From the NCBI RefSeq assembly GCF_963678975.1, contig NC_089281.1, positions 28,695,616 to 28,759,615 of the forward strand: 64,000 bases of DNA, in the 5' to 3' direction. A model generated the notes under the pieces. It saw nothing but the letters and a program-made list of their open reading frames with translations. It was not told where the DNA came from and did not search any database. This document shows, in pieces, positions 44,354-56,877 of this stretch. Origin of the DNA: Dysidea avara. Lineage: Eukaryota > Porifera > Demospongiae > Dictyoceratida > Dysideidae. Numbering within the stretch: the first letter of the stretch is position 1; the number at the start of each line of letters is the position of its first letter. Both the position numbers and the translations under genes were made by a program.

Positions 44354-47300
44354 TCAAGATAAACGTTTGACTATCTTGCTTACTAGCAAATCATCAGCGC
44401 AATGTTCCTTCAACACTGCAAGAAATCGTTCATAAGTTTCTTCAAAATCATTTTTCAAACTAATATAGATAACATCATCAAGTAGATATTCTACCTTCTC
44501 CATCTGGGTATTTTTGGCTTGAATAGTGCTCTTGTGGTAAGGAGCAATTACACGTGCTGTAAGCAAGTGCTTGAGTAAGTAGCCAATTGGTAATGCATCA
44601 ACTAATGCTGCGTAGTTGTCTAGTAACTTCTTACAATAGTTCTTTATTTTAACATCTACTAAAATAGTATAAATATAAATATATATAACCAAATTATACA
44701 AAATGCATTTAAGCAATAATAAGAGATGCACCAAAAATAAGTGTAAAGCATATTATAGATCAGTTGGGTAGCTATTTACAAGTTTTGACACCAAAGCAAA
44801 TTATATAGTCATGAACGGTCTGGGGGTAGCAGGGGATGCGTGCATGTGTAGCTATACTTTGGTAAGTACCATTATTGTACGTATGTAGCTATATGAGTCA
44901 TGATATCACCATGACACTAAAACCAAATATTGACAACGAAAACAATATACACTATCTCAGAATAATAATGTAGCAAACACAGACATTATCAATTAAAGCT
45001 AATTAACTTGCAGTATTTGTGATTGCCAACATGATACACCTAAACCTGTTCATTATTCAACACTAGCACCATAGGTGGTGGAGATGGAGGGGGCAGGGGG
45101 TCCACGGCCCCCCATTTTTATGGGACAAGAAAAGATCTAGATACTCTAATAGAGCAGTCACAGTATTCAGAGAAGTATCAATTCTGCCAAAAAAAATTGC
45201 AGCAGAATAGGGTGGTAGTTGCAGTGAGCAAAATGTTAGCATACTCGTGAAATTGTAGTTATGCAGCTGGAAATGACAAATTAATGCTGAGCAAGAGACA
45301 AAGTTTAAACTGAGAACATGCAATATTGAACACAATAGGTGGAAAATAAAAGAATTGCTGGAAAGAAAGTAAAAAGCAAAATAGACTGATCCCTACATTG
45401 AATGCAAGGTGTAGGGAAAAATATGCTGAAAATCTACATACTACAGACAAGCCATTCTGGTGTTGGTGCATCAAACAGCTGCTAGGGGTCCAGGATTTTA
45501 AATTAAGCTTCACTTTCCAGACACATTTTGTGTCACACCTTTTCACCTAATATTTTCTTGCCAGTTGCTGAAAAAATCTACCAAACAAAGTGCTTATAAT
45601 TTGGGACCCAGGAACAGTGGCGTAGCTAAGGTGGGTACTAGTAGGGCACAGGCCCAACCAATCAGTCCCAGTGCCCTACCAACTCAGGTACTCACCGTAG
45701 GTAGCTAACTATAGCTAAATTGTGTGATACAAGGTGCAATATGAAGCCTCCTTCAGCTACGTAACTGATAATAATTATTATGCAAACAAAACGTATGTAC
45801 AGTTAGTGTCCTACTAGAGATGACACATTTTAGCTGCAAAAATGCCACCAAATGGAATATCAGCATGTAATTTTCAAAAAATTTCCAGGGGGGGCATGCC
45901 CCCAGACCCCCCTAGCTGCAGCATGCTTTTTTGCTGCAGCTTGTACATATACAATGGTGCCCAACCAATCCTTCTGGGCTAGCTACACCACTGCCCGGGC
46001 AAGGATTCCATGTTGTGGTAAACCATGCACTTATAGCATTCTACTTAAGTTTAATGCTACAGCCCTTAAGCTACAGAATAAAGCTTATAATCTGGTAGTG
46101 AAAAAAAATTGATTATGAAATGATCATCCTTATTATGTATTTATAGTCTGGCCCATTATGGACATATTGCTGTTATACACAAACTTAATACAACGCTATC
46201 ACTAATATTGTACCTTGTTCATCCTGAAGGAATGGAGGTGCAGGATACAACAAATCAAACTGAGTACTAGGCACATCCACTACTTGTATTCCTTCCACTA
46301 CTAGTAAATCCAATTTATTGTTTGGTTGTCTTAGTACATTTAAGCATAGGCTGACATAATCAAACATAGGACAGTCCTCTCTAGGACAAGGCATTCTATC
46401 TATATCTACCATTGCAATCTATAGCAAAAGGTTATCTGTATATAATCAAATATGAGCAATTTCAAGCACTAACCTTAGCATCATGTCGAATAATCCTAAC
46501 ATAGTCGTCAACTGGTAAGTCTTTATCAACAACACTTAGTCTTGCACAAGCTTCGTCTGGATTACCAGTTGCAAGAAATGACACTTCTCTTATGTACACA
46601 TCAAAAGGTTCCTTGATTCGATGACCATCTCCAAAATATTTTTTAACATTCTATATGCAGCAAATAACCAACATACATATTTATAACTAAAGTACATTAC
46701 AAATGACATTTCATTGCCTAAAAGCTTCTGATTTATCAATGGTTGATCCAGCATAGGACATTTAAATCATTGTGTATATAATTATATTGTGCATGCATGT
46801 ATGTAAAACATATCCAAAGCATGCAATATGTATGGAGGGGGGTTACCAGCAGGGGTGTATGTAGAAATTTGGAAAGGGTTTCCACAGCAGCTAAGTGACT
46901 GTTCTATTAGAGTAGTTAACAATTCCTGACTGCTTTACTAACATATACACTAAAATGATGTAGCTACATTGTTATATATAAGCTTAATTTATGTCTTGTT
47001 CCATGATGGATTGAAAATCGTTTATACTAGCTACTAAAGGTGTATTCATTAAGTAGCCAACTGCATAATTTATACAGGAGGATTTAGAGAAGGGCATCTT
47101 CTTTACACCAACTAGGGAGATTGGTCAAAAACCATACAGTAAGATTCTGCTGACATTCAAAAATAAGGAATACAGTTGAAAATTGTACATGGCATTTAGA
47201 TATTTCATCACTTTGTAAAGTAGATTTGTAAATTTTCAACAATAATATAAAGTAAATATATATTTATAGCACTATTCATCTGTATGTTGTACTTACTACT

Positions 47301-48179
47301 TGGATTTGCCCTCCTTTAAGCTATATATATCTGATATGATTATATTGACAACAAATGATGCAAACAAGTAGCGATATGTTTATTGTTATATAAATGAAAT
47401 TTTACCGTGAGATAACTTTTACCAAATGGTACGATGCAATAATATCCTATCCACTTAATTTCTTGATGACGACATGTAGGTAAGAGCAATACATCATAAT
47501 ATCGCTTTGGATAAGGTCGAATAGGATGGCATTTGAGATAATCTTCAATAGGCTCACCAAAATGTAATGTTGATTTATACATCAGCGGTTTGCATACAGA
47601 GAAATTTGTCATCGCTTGCAACGCAACAAAAACAGAAAAATTATTTTTTTCTGTGCCTTGAGTTGCTTTTAGTAGTAAATCTTCAAGTCGATTTGCAAAT
47701 ATGATGCCAAGCGTACTGAGCTCAGTAACTTCTATAGAGCCAAGTGACGATCCAACTTCAAATTTTCCTTTTAGAAAGGTGACCATACCCAGATTGTGAG
47801 TAAAAAAATGCATTCTAGATTTATTCCCAAAAGACTTGATACGGACGCAGTGAGGGAAAGAGACAGTGACAGGTTTTCTGAATTTCTTCACATTGCAGCC
47901 AATATCAAACACAGCACTAACGAAGAGATCTGATTTATCTGGTACAGAAGCTGTCATCTCAATTATCACAGTCTCATCAGCACAACCAGAAGGTAAAGTT
48001 AGGGTAAGATCATGAGGTTTCCAATGAAATGTTCCTCCATCTGTCCCACTGTATTTCAATTTTGCTGAACTACCAACAGGAATCATGTGTATTTCTTCAC
48101 CAACAGAATTTGCAAGCCGATGCAAACCAAACGCTGCATGTATAAAACATACAAAGAGATTACATATAGGATCACTCAT
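44354..48179 (-). CDS. ZU5-CARD protein (CARD8/FIIND-like architecture)
   Basis: Four exons: 47406-48179, 46474-46650, 46214-46418 and 44354-44658, 486 residues as drawn. Residues ~45-175 fit a ZU5 domain: GGTFHWKPHDLTLTLPSGC, VSAVFDIGC, FRKPVTVSFPHCVR, and a final strand IEVTELSTLGIIF. About 200 residues follow that could be a UPA-like partner (GYYCIVPFGKSYL, VYIREVSFLATGNPDEACAR), not confidently assigned. The last exon is a CARD (LLDNYAALVDALP, LLKHLLTARVIAPYH, KVEYLLDDV, ETYERFLAVLKEH). CARDs join death-fold signalling, so a role in innate immune or cell-death signalling is inferred. The N-terminus is uncertain: TTTTATACATGCAG at about 48138 looks like an acceptor, so upstream exons may exist and the ATG at 48179 may be intronic. 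Confidence 0.75.
45060..45990. repeat. Two adjacent G/C-capped dispersed repeats in an intron of the ZU5-CARD gene
   Basis: 45060-45200 starts GGTGGTGGAGATGGAGGGGG and carries GATACTCTAATAGAGCAGTC. 45610-45990 starts GTGGCGTAGCTAAGG, holds GGGGGGGCATGCCCCCAGAC and ends GGGCTAGCTACACCACTGCC, so its outer ends are inverted repeats. Confidence 0.6.
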
Positions 48180-51100
48180 ACATATAGTTATACATGTGAT
48201 TTCTACACTTTATGCTGAAGCAACTAGCTGGGAGGAGATGTAGCTTTCTGCCATATGTATACCTGCTTGTAATGTAATGTACAGTTCACAACCTTGTCAC
48301 TATACAAAATTCCATACAACACAAGATTGAGATAGTCTAAAAAAGTAGCAAGTCAGGGAAGAAACCGCATCTGCAGCACTAACTCATGGGCACACTTAGC
48401 TATGTAGCCTGCTAAGAATTTCTTGCAAATTAAATTTACTTGGTCATTTGCATGTCACTCTCATGACAATTTACTTTAGGCTCAAAGGTGAACTCATGAC
48501 ACACTGATCCCTACATGTAGCTCTTGATAAATGTAGACCACTTATAAAGTATGATTTATTAGATATTTGTGCACACATCAAGTCCTGAAAACTGTAAAAT
48601 ACCTATAACTTCTGGTGGGGTGCATCCTTTGAGTAAGGTTGAGGCATAAAACCATAGTGTAGCTACCCACTGGTAGTAAGTAATATTATTATATAGCAAG
48701 TTGCATTTGTGCAAATGTACGGGGATCACAGATAAAAAAAAGCTATAAAACAACCCAAACAAGGGAGGTCATCAACACCTGCAGCTATACTAGCTGACAT
48801 TTAATCCCTATTTCAGCTCAATAGTATAGCTATGGATTAGTATATAGTCCAACTAGTATGCAGGGCTGCAGGAATCCTTGTTTCATTGCTTGTGTATCTG
48901 TGATCCCTATATATACTCAAAATTACTATCAAGCCCATAGCATTGATCATAGTCGAGTTATATATGCTTCATCAGTTAGAAAAGTACAGAAAAAATTTAA
49001 ATTCCTTTTAAAATTTCATAGAAACTGGCTGGAATGGTTTGGGATTGCTCTGAAGGTATTTTTGGGTTAACCAATACCATGCACCAAGCTGTTACTATAT
49101 GAAGGAAAAGTGAGACTGGTTTTTGGGTGATAATTTTTTTGAGCAAGAAAGCCCTCCATGATTCCTACTATACAGTACAAATAGCCCCTGCTACCAGATT
49201 GATTGCCCCCACCAAAACTTAATTAATAAAATATATAGTATATGTCAAAGTAGTGTAGTCCATAACTATAACTATGTACTCCCATGCAAACATTTGACAA
49301 TCACAGTTTTGCTGACAAATCAGGCAATTCCAAATGTTAAAAGAGTTAGTTTTAGCCACTGTGATGTTTGATGAATGTTACTTAATTGCATAAATTGTAT
49401 ATATAGTAACTGAAGTCAGACTGCTTATATATTAATGTTTTTAGATCTGTAGAGAGAAACTGAACATTTTTCAAGAAAGAGGATATATAGTCAAAAGCGT
49501 GAATTTAATTGCATGCACATGAAAGCTATATCAGTAAAGCGTATAGTATAGCAAAACTCAAGGTGTTGTTATCGTGGTTGTCTCTATAGCTATTATTGAC
49601 TGTCTTAATTAAAAATAGTTTTCTGTGTGAGCTGAGCTTGATTTGTGCCTGAAATTAAAATTAAACTGTCTGACAGAGTGGAAAGATTTTGTAAATCATA
49701 GGCAGACAATATATAGGATTTAAGTCAAAATATCTGCAAATATTTAAGAAGTATAAAAGTTGCTCTTTCATGTCTAGCATGCACAGAAAGACTTGTCCAA
49801 ACTGATGGAGGGGATCAAAAATTGGTGGCTTATTCATTTATTTGCAATGAAAGCTCAGAATTGAGTATATAGTTGGAGTGGGTTACAATATCTAAATTAT
49901 TACTTTGCAGAATTATTTGCACTGAAACAGTAAACTACATGTATCAGCATATAGGTGGATCTATAGGAGACAGGCCGGGGGGCTGAGGGAAATTATATGA
50001 TAAAACAGTGTTTATTCCACTAAGAGGAGAAGAATAGAACCCTATAGTACACAAATTGTACTTGCATATAGTTTTGTATAGCTGGATGAATGAAGGGCAT
50101 ATAAATATCTTCTGGTTAAAATTAGACCTCCTATAGGAGCATTTTTGATAGCTATTTAGGTAACAAAATTTATGCTTTGCCAAAGCATATAAATTTGGTT
50201 AGTTAAAACCTATAAAGTGTACTAACCAAAATAATTGTTATAAATTTACAAAAGTTGTCAGTTAGCTAATCCAGGGGGGTTCATTCCGGTTCAAAGGGTT
50301 CCATGGAACCCACTTTTGAAAGAGCCTTTCTTACTCAAGATACTCTAATAGAGCAGTCACAGTAGTCTTTTGAGGAACAGTGTAGCAAGCTATGTATCTA
50401 GTTATAAATATAGTTGGTGAGGATATCTATAGTGAGCTAGGGGCAGCTATTGTGAGCAGGTGATGACCTTTTTTTTTTTTCAACTTACAGCTAGGCTGAA
50501 GTTGCAATTCCAGAGTGGAACCCCCCCCCCCCCTCTTAAAAATCTGCATGAATCTGCCCCTGTAATCACACTAGAATTGTGACTGTTTTATTAGAGTATG
50601 ACTGCTCTATTTGAGTATCTTGATACTTCTGTTTGCTGGCCTGTTGGCTTCAGTTTCTGTACTTCTGAATACATGCAGTGTGATATATAGTCCAAAATAG
50701 TCCTGTAAGTCCAAGGTGGGGGGGGGAGGACAGCTGCCCACCTTTCCCTCAGTCCCTTATAGATCCGAAGATCCGCCTATGCATGCATGTGTACCATGCA
50801 GTGCATATATGTGAGAGTGTGTGATTGATATGACTGAGATCTATAGACCAGTGATCATGACAGACTTGCAATGGATACACTCTGAAGATCTAGTCTATTT
50901 ATTTGCACAAGTTTATACATGCAATAGCTATCCATCACGGTCAGTTCCTCGGTCAGCTCTTTCATAGATCTATTGCTCTTTGATGTTTGTCCGGCTTTTC
51001 CGTCAAAGGTTTAGCTGCTCCATCTTAATAATAGGCAGCCTAGGCAGCCCTATATACTAGGCAGCCCGGTGGCGTAGGTAGGTCACCATTCCCCCCCCTC

Positions 51101-53086
51101 TTCCTTTTAGCAAGGGTCGTACGTCGTGCTCACCTGTCAAGTCCACTCCATCCAGCAGACTCAATGGATCCTCGACACTCATCTTGCTTGCAGTCTTCAG
51201 TGCAGCAGCGTCACGACCAACTTAAGCAACTGGCAGCTCTTCAGTGTAGCTAACTGAACTATATCATAGTAGTATATATTATCTATGACCATATGAACCA
51301 TGTACTATGCTCCGATCTCTGACCTTCAATTCGTTAAATTAATTAATTTTTTTATCGCATGGCTAGCCTCTGCATATAGGCTTAGCTGTGAAGAATGTCC
51401 GGCATGCACAGTCATGGTGCATGCAGCTGTTAACTTTCTTCGTGCACTGATGGGCTGCATGCATGCATACTACATTTTATACAACAGAACTGACAGAAGG
51501 TGACAGAAGAGAAGCAAAATGTGCAACCGAAACAGAAAGTGAAACGGCTAAGTATGATTAACAACAGGACATGGCGGGCCCCATAGGCGTAACAACCCCG
51601 GGGGGGGGGGGGGGGAGGTGGCTGGGGACCCCTTGCAATTTTCTGATTGTAAATTCAAAAAGATCGAGATTCTCTAATAGAGTAGTCAGTTACTCTAATA
51701 AAGCAGTCACAGTATCCAGAGAAGCAGTGTAGTAAACTAGAGCCCTCCTATCTAAAAATATCTTGTTATGTCTATGCATACTATAGACACTGCTCAGTAA
51801 CTGCAATTACTGAGCAGTGTCCGCTATAATATAGCTAAATGAGTTGTGACAACAGACTATATCCACGCAATTGACTACAGGGATATAGCTATACTTTGAT
51901 CAGATATAATAAAATTGTGTAGCTACATGTAGATGTAATCATCTGTGAATTTAAATGCATGTAATGGGTCAATAGCTATGTCATGTATAATGGAACTACA
52001 CACAATAAGTATTCCCTGAATATCACCTCCTCTGATATATGCGAAATCTTTATGTGAGGAGCATGTTTGGGTTTATCATTTGGAATAATTATAACAATAA
52101 ACTCAAATGTTTAACTGAGGAGTAACTAGGTATACAAACAGGGCCCATGACAACATTTTTATTATAAAGATTACGGTGGAAGCAGGAAGTTTACAGCATC
52201 ACAGCCTTTCCACTTTGTTATGAAGGGCTATAACTGTATTAGTTTGCATGAACATATAGCTACGCAAGTTGGATTTTTTCTACACTATCTCTTTGTATTT
52301 TATTTGATTCACACAGAGGGGAGCTTGTCTAAGGTAGCTATAGTGAAGCGCCGGTCAAATACGCATTTAGGATTATTGTCTAGCCACAAGGTATACTCCA
52401 GCAAGGACTGTACTGAAATGCCTACAACAAGTCAACAGCGTTGTGAGAACTTATTATAATTGTTTTGCTCAGTTAGTTAAACTCTTCAACATGGCCTACT
52501 TTTGTGAATTTTTGTTGTGAGGTAGCTTGGTTGCTTTGATGAACACTATTTAAAAGAAATGCATGATATTTAGATTATTAAAATGCATTATTTGTGACCA
52601 TGCAGATTTGCAAAAAGGTACCCTTTTCACAGACAAAAAGTTGACCTATTTTTTTTCAACTTTGAAGCTTCATAATTGATTTTTCCATGAGTGTATAGAT
52701 TCAGTATCTGGCATTTTGATCATTGATCACAATACCATGTTGTGTACACTGCTATCATTACAACATTTGTACATGCAAGTATTTGTGATTGTGTCACACC
52801 AACGTGTAGCATTAATTAGATACATCCTGTAGTCTCCAATGACAAAAATTACGCCTAGAAAAAATCCACCTCTGTGTTACAGGAGATTAAAGTAAGATAG
52901 AGAAACTATGTAGTTAGACTATAAACACACTACTCAGTATGCTGCAGGGGAGTGCACTGAGATAACACTAATTCACAAATTGTCCATACTGAACTATAGG
53001 TACATAGCTAGCTAATAACAAAATTTCACAAATCTGTCAACAAAAACTTCCTTAAAAATTACAATGCATCATGTGCATCTCAGAAC
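48180..53086. other. 4.9-kb gene-poor interval
   Basis: No gene supported. It contains G/C-capped repeats near 49960-49985, 50270-50550, 50715-50770, 51060-51110 and 51590-51720, several with CTCTAATAGAG-type motifs. It may hide 5' exons of the ZU5-CARD gene. Confidence 0.5.
50270..50550. repeat. G/C-capped dispersed repeat, relative of 25790-26310
   Basis: AGATACTCTAATAGAGCAGT, AGTGTAGCAAGCTATGTA, GGGGCAGCTATTGTGAGCAG and CAACTTACAGCTAG occur in the same order as at 26118-26270. It ends in a C13 run. Confidence 0.7.
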
Positions 53087-55627
53087 TCAGAAGTAGAGAG
53101 GACACCTAAACATCACTGCTGCTCCTCTAATAGGATCAAACTGCAGACTACCTCCACCAGATTGACACTCATATAAATTGTTATATACTCCTATACTTGG
53201 GCCAAACCTTTGTTGAATGACAGCATAGTAGCTAGTGCTACCATAACTTCCACGTGGTAAGAAGCCTACTACTTGCTGTAAGCCACATTGATAGGATGAA
53301 GTGTAGACCTTGACACCAATTTTAACATAGGCATTTTGTGGTGGACAAGTAAACCTTAAACAGGCTGCTTTAGTGTAGGAATTGTGTGGGCTAGTTGTTT
53401 TACGGTCACTCATGACCCAGTTTGTTGTACTTTCTGTTAGTTGAGTAAATAGGACTGCAGTTGAACTAGTACTGTACACAGAATGGCTTTGTACTTTAAT
53501 ATAGCAATCTGAGGGAGATTGTGGTACTTCACTAGCCTCACTCCATTTTGTAAGATCAATAGAAGGCAATGTATTACAATGACGTTTTCCTTGAATGCTG
53601 CTGAATGCATTTGGCTGGACTGCAGTGATGTTGTCTGCGTTATCACAAATGATCTTAGATAAACTGGCCTTCCTGATCTCTACCAACTGCTCAGCAGTAA
53701 ACACTCCGGGGTTCTTATAGTAGAAACGATCGCCATCTCTTAACCCCTTAAATGTGATGGCAAATATACAAGCAAATGTGGGTCCAATCCTTGCACCAGG
53801 TAAAGGAGCTTCAGCCAAGCCTCCTACCCACAGATCAATATTGTATTCACTACCATACAGCTCCAATAATTTCCTATGTACTGATTGGTCACTGATGTAT
53901 CCCCAGAAGTGATACCCAAACTTGGAAGTGCAGTAGTTTCTGAATGCTCCGTATGATGGCAGGCCATGGTCTCTGCCACGATGAATATTGAGAGAAGCAA
54001 GGTCCATTCCTGCCATTCCCGGCTTTTCAAACAGTCTATTAGTTAGAACTAAGGACAGAAACGAATCAACCTTTCTGGATTGCTGGCTTAATAGTCCACG
54101 AAGAAAGGGATCAGTGCCACCATTGTCAAAGAATGCTTGTGGTTTGAAAAATGCATCGACCAAACGCAGTGGTGGTAGAGATCTTCCATTCTCATCAATG
54201 AGGAGAAACTCTGGTTGAATTTGAGAGTGGCCCATGCGAAATGCTGCAGTAGCAAAAGAATTGGGTAGACTACCATCAATATAGGGATTATATCCAGTGT
54301 ATGGTCCCAATAGGTATCGTGTGTTGGTCACTCCTAATATCTCTGGCAGGTATTCTTGGAAGGTGATCACTTGTGCTTCAGCTCCTACAATCTTTCTTGT
54401 CTCTTGATATATCTTTTCATCGTTCCAGCTGGGATTTAGACGTTGAAGTTTCTTGGCTATTCTGTTGTGCTCACGCATGAATATTGTATGCATAACAGTC
54501 AAAGCTACTTGCTCATTTACCCTAAAGTCGCCAGCACGGAAACATGGCGTGGAGCCCGGACAATCACCCTGAAGATCTGCAGGAAGTGTGTTTGGCACTT
54601 TCCCTTCCTTCAAAAGACCATGGTGAAATGCTCTCAGTTCCTTTTCATCTTCAGGTTGCGATCCATAAACATTTGAAGCATCCACCCAGTGGGTGATTTG
54701 GTTGAGTTGTTGGCGTGGTCCGTATCGTACTCCTCCTGTAGGCTTCAAGCAGCTTACACCAGATCTGGTGAAACTAAGACAGTTACCATTTTGAATTGTT
54801 CCAACACCAAACTGTGGGTCATTTGATGGTACAGGAATTGGAACACATTCCCTTTTTTGGGTGCAAGTATTGCACTCGATTTCTTCTTCTTCAACAGCAG
54901 AGCCTTCCATCAAACTGGCATAATCATGATCAAGAAACTGTCCCCATTGCATCAACATGAGGGTTGCTTGTGGTTGATCAACAATAATATCACGAACCAC
55001 TTGTAAGCTAATCAGTCTGGGAGAAGGTTTTCCACGGCTAAATGGTTTCTTTAGTATATAGTTTTGGTAAAATCCCACTGGCTGGCAAATTCCATCTTCA
55101 TATGCAGCATCTAGTAGTCTTCTAAATGGAGTAAAAGCTGCTCCCAAGGTTGGGTGAAATGGATTATTGCAGCTTCCATCAATTGTACGATATTTATCAA
55201 CACTTGGTGAGCTACAGTTTGGGGTCAGTTGATTACAGTCTGATGCATCATACAGTGCATCCACATCACGGTAAGGCAGTCCTGCCACATCTGAGCCTGT
55301 CATTGTACACACTTTGCTCACCATCCATTCCATTGCAACTCGAGAGGTTGCCTGTGCCCGTGCTTTTGGGTATGCCTTCTTGAATAGTCTCCTAAACAAT
55401 TGACGTGGAGTAGTAACTGGTTGTCCATCTCTAACTGCCACAAGTTCATTTCCACGTGAAATGAGAGTACGAACTAATTCAGTAACCTGATCTATTATCT
55501 CTGAAAGAAGTGCAATTATTTTAACAAGTGGTATCATTTACCTCAACTAACCTGTGTTCCCATGGGCTGCAGGCATGGAATAAAACAAAATTGTAGTAAA
55601 GAAAAGTACCAGCAGTGCTTGCTGCAT
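53087..55627 (-). CDS. Secreted animal haem peroxidase (829 aa, 2 exons)
   Basis: Exons 55552-55627 and 53087-55500, joined across a 51-bp intron. Exon 1 encodes a signal peptide (MQQALLVLFFTTILFYSMPAAHG). The catalytic domain (~130-660) has the distal-His motif QWGQFLDHD, the catalytic Arg in FRAGDFRVNEQVAL, the proximal His in MHTIFMREHNRIAK, and the LNIHRGRDHGLPSYGAFR block of myeloperoxidase/peroxidasin relatives. No Ig or LRR domains precede it, so it is nearer to peroxinectin-type or short peroxidases than to peroxidasin. About 160 extra C-terminal residues (from WSEASEVPQSP) carry four spaced cysteines and match nothing I recognise. Likely extracellular, using H2O2 to oxidise halide or tyrosine in defence or matrix cross-linking; the substrate is not known. 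Confidence 0.92.
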
Positions 55628-56877
55628 GTTAGCCCTTTTAACTGCTGTATAGAGATGTATCCTGTTTAGCTAAATATAATTAACACTAAAATAGTCTTCT
55701 GAGCAAAAATTGATTTAGTCACTGCAGTTATAAGGTCTCTACCTGACTATAAAGCTATTGTAGTAATTACTACACTTTATATGAAGAGCTGGGTGTTGTA
55801 CATGTGCTAGAGGTCATATCATTGGTTGATGTTGAAAGAGGAAATTGATGTTGAAAATAAAAGGAAATCTCAAGGGGATTACCCTAACAATACCCCCATT
55901 AAACAATACTTATTGACATCAAATAATCCACAGATTCTTCATAATCAATAGCATATGCAAATTCTAAATAAAAGGTTACAGACCACATTAATATTTGTTT
56001 AACATGAAATACCCCTTGACTGTTATTAGCAGAGTACATAGTATTACCAAACAACAACTCTTTCTAGCAACTGTTGTGCATCAAACAGCGATACAGAATA
56101 CAGTGACACGTTCCAATCAACAAATTGTATGAATGTGTTATCTATAGTATAAATGCAGAAGTCTTTAGTCACCACCACAGTGCTGGTTTATATGATTGAT
56201 TATAAAAGTTTTAAAACACGAGCTAAAGTTGACACCACAGTGCTAGCAAGAGTTAGCCTTCCAATCTTCCCCACTATTTGGTGCTAGCTTGTTACAATAA
56301 CCGAGTTCACTTGGAAATTGATAGAGAGAGAACACTTGAAGTGCTGACATTGCTTTTTATTCAGGACTTGATAATCATGCAGAATTTGGATATACTGCCA
56401 TAAATGGAGTGAAACTATAAATAGTTAAAAAGAACAATTTAGTGTATAATACAGGATATTGAAACATAAAAAAATTCTTTGTAATCCGAACTTTGCTCCG
56501 CAACAGAAACTAAACAAACTTTTTTTTTGTCATAGTTGAACCCATGAGACTATTCTGAAGTGTCCTAATCTAAATTACTATACATCTACCACCTGAAATC
56601 TTATCTTTTAAAAGGGCTCCATGTACTATACTGTTGTTGGCCTAGCCTTGACTGCTGCTATCTATGCACAAGTCAGATCAATCACATCATAAATGTCTGG
56701 TCTGATTGTCTACATATTACAGTTTAGCCAAAATGTCTCAAGTGGTACATGTAGAAAGAACGGAATTCTTGAGGCACAGGCACATGCAATCAACAAATCT
56801 CTAAGCTGTTTTGGCTGCAAAATGAAATAGCACACTACCATGTATTATGCATGCATTGGTTAGGTGTGTTTTAAACA
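55628..56877. other. Interval between the peroxidase and TRMT10 genes
   Basis: About 1.25 kb of AT-rich sequence. It holds the peroxidase promoter near 55630-55700 and nothing else I can identify. Confidence 0.5.
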
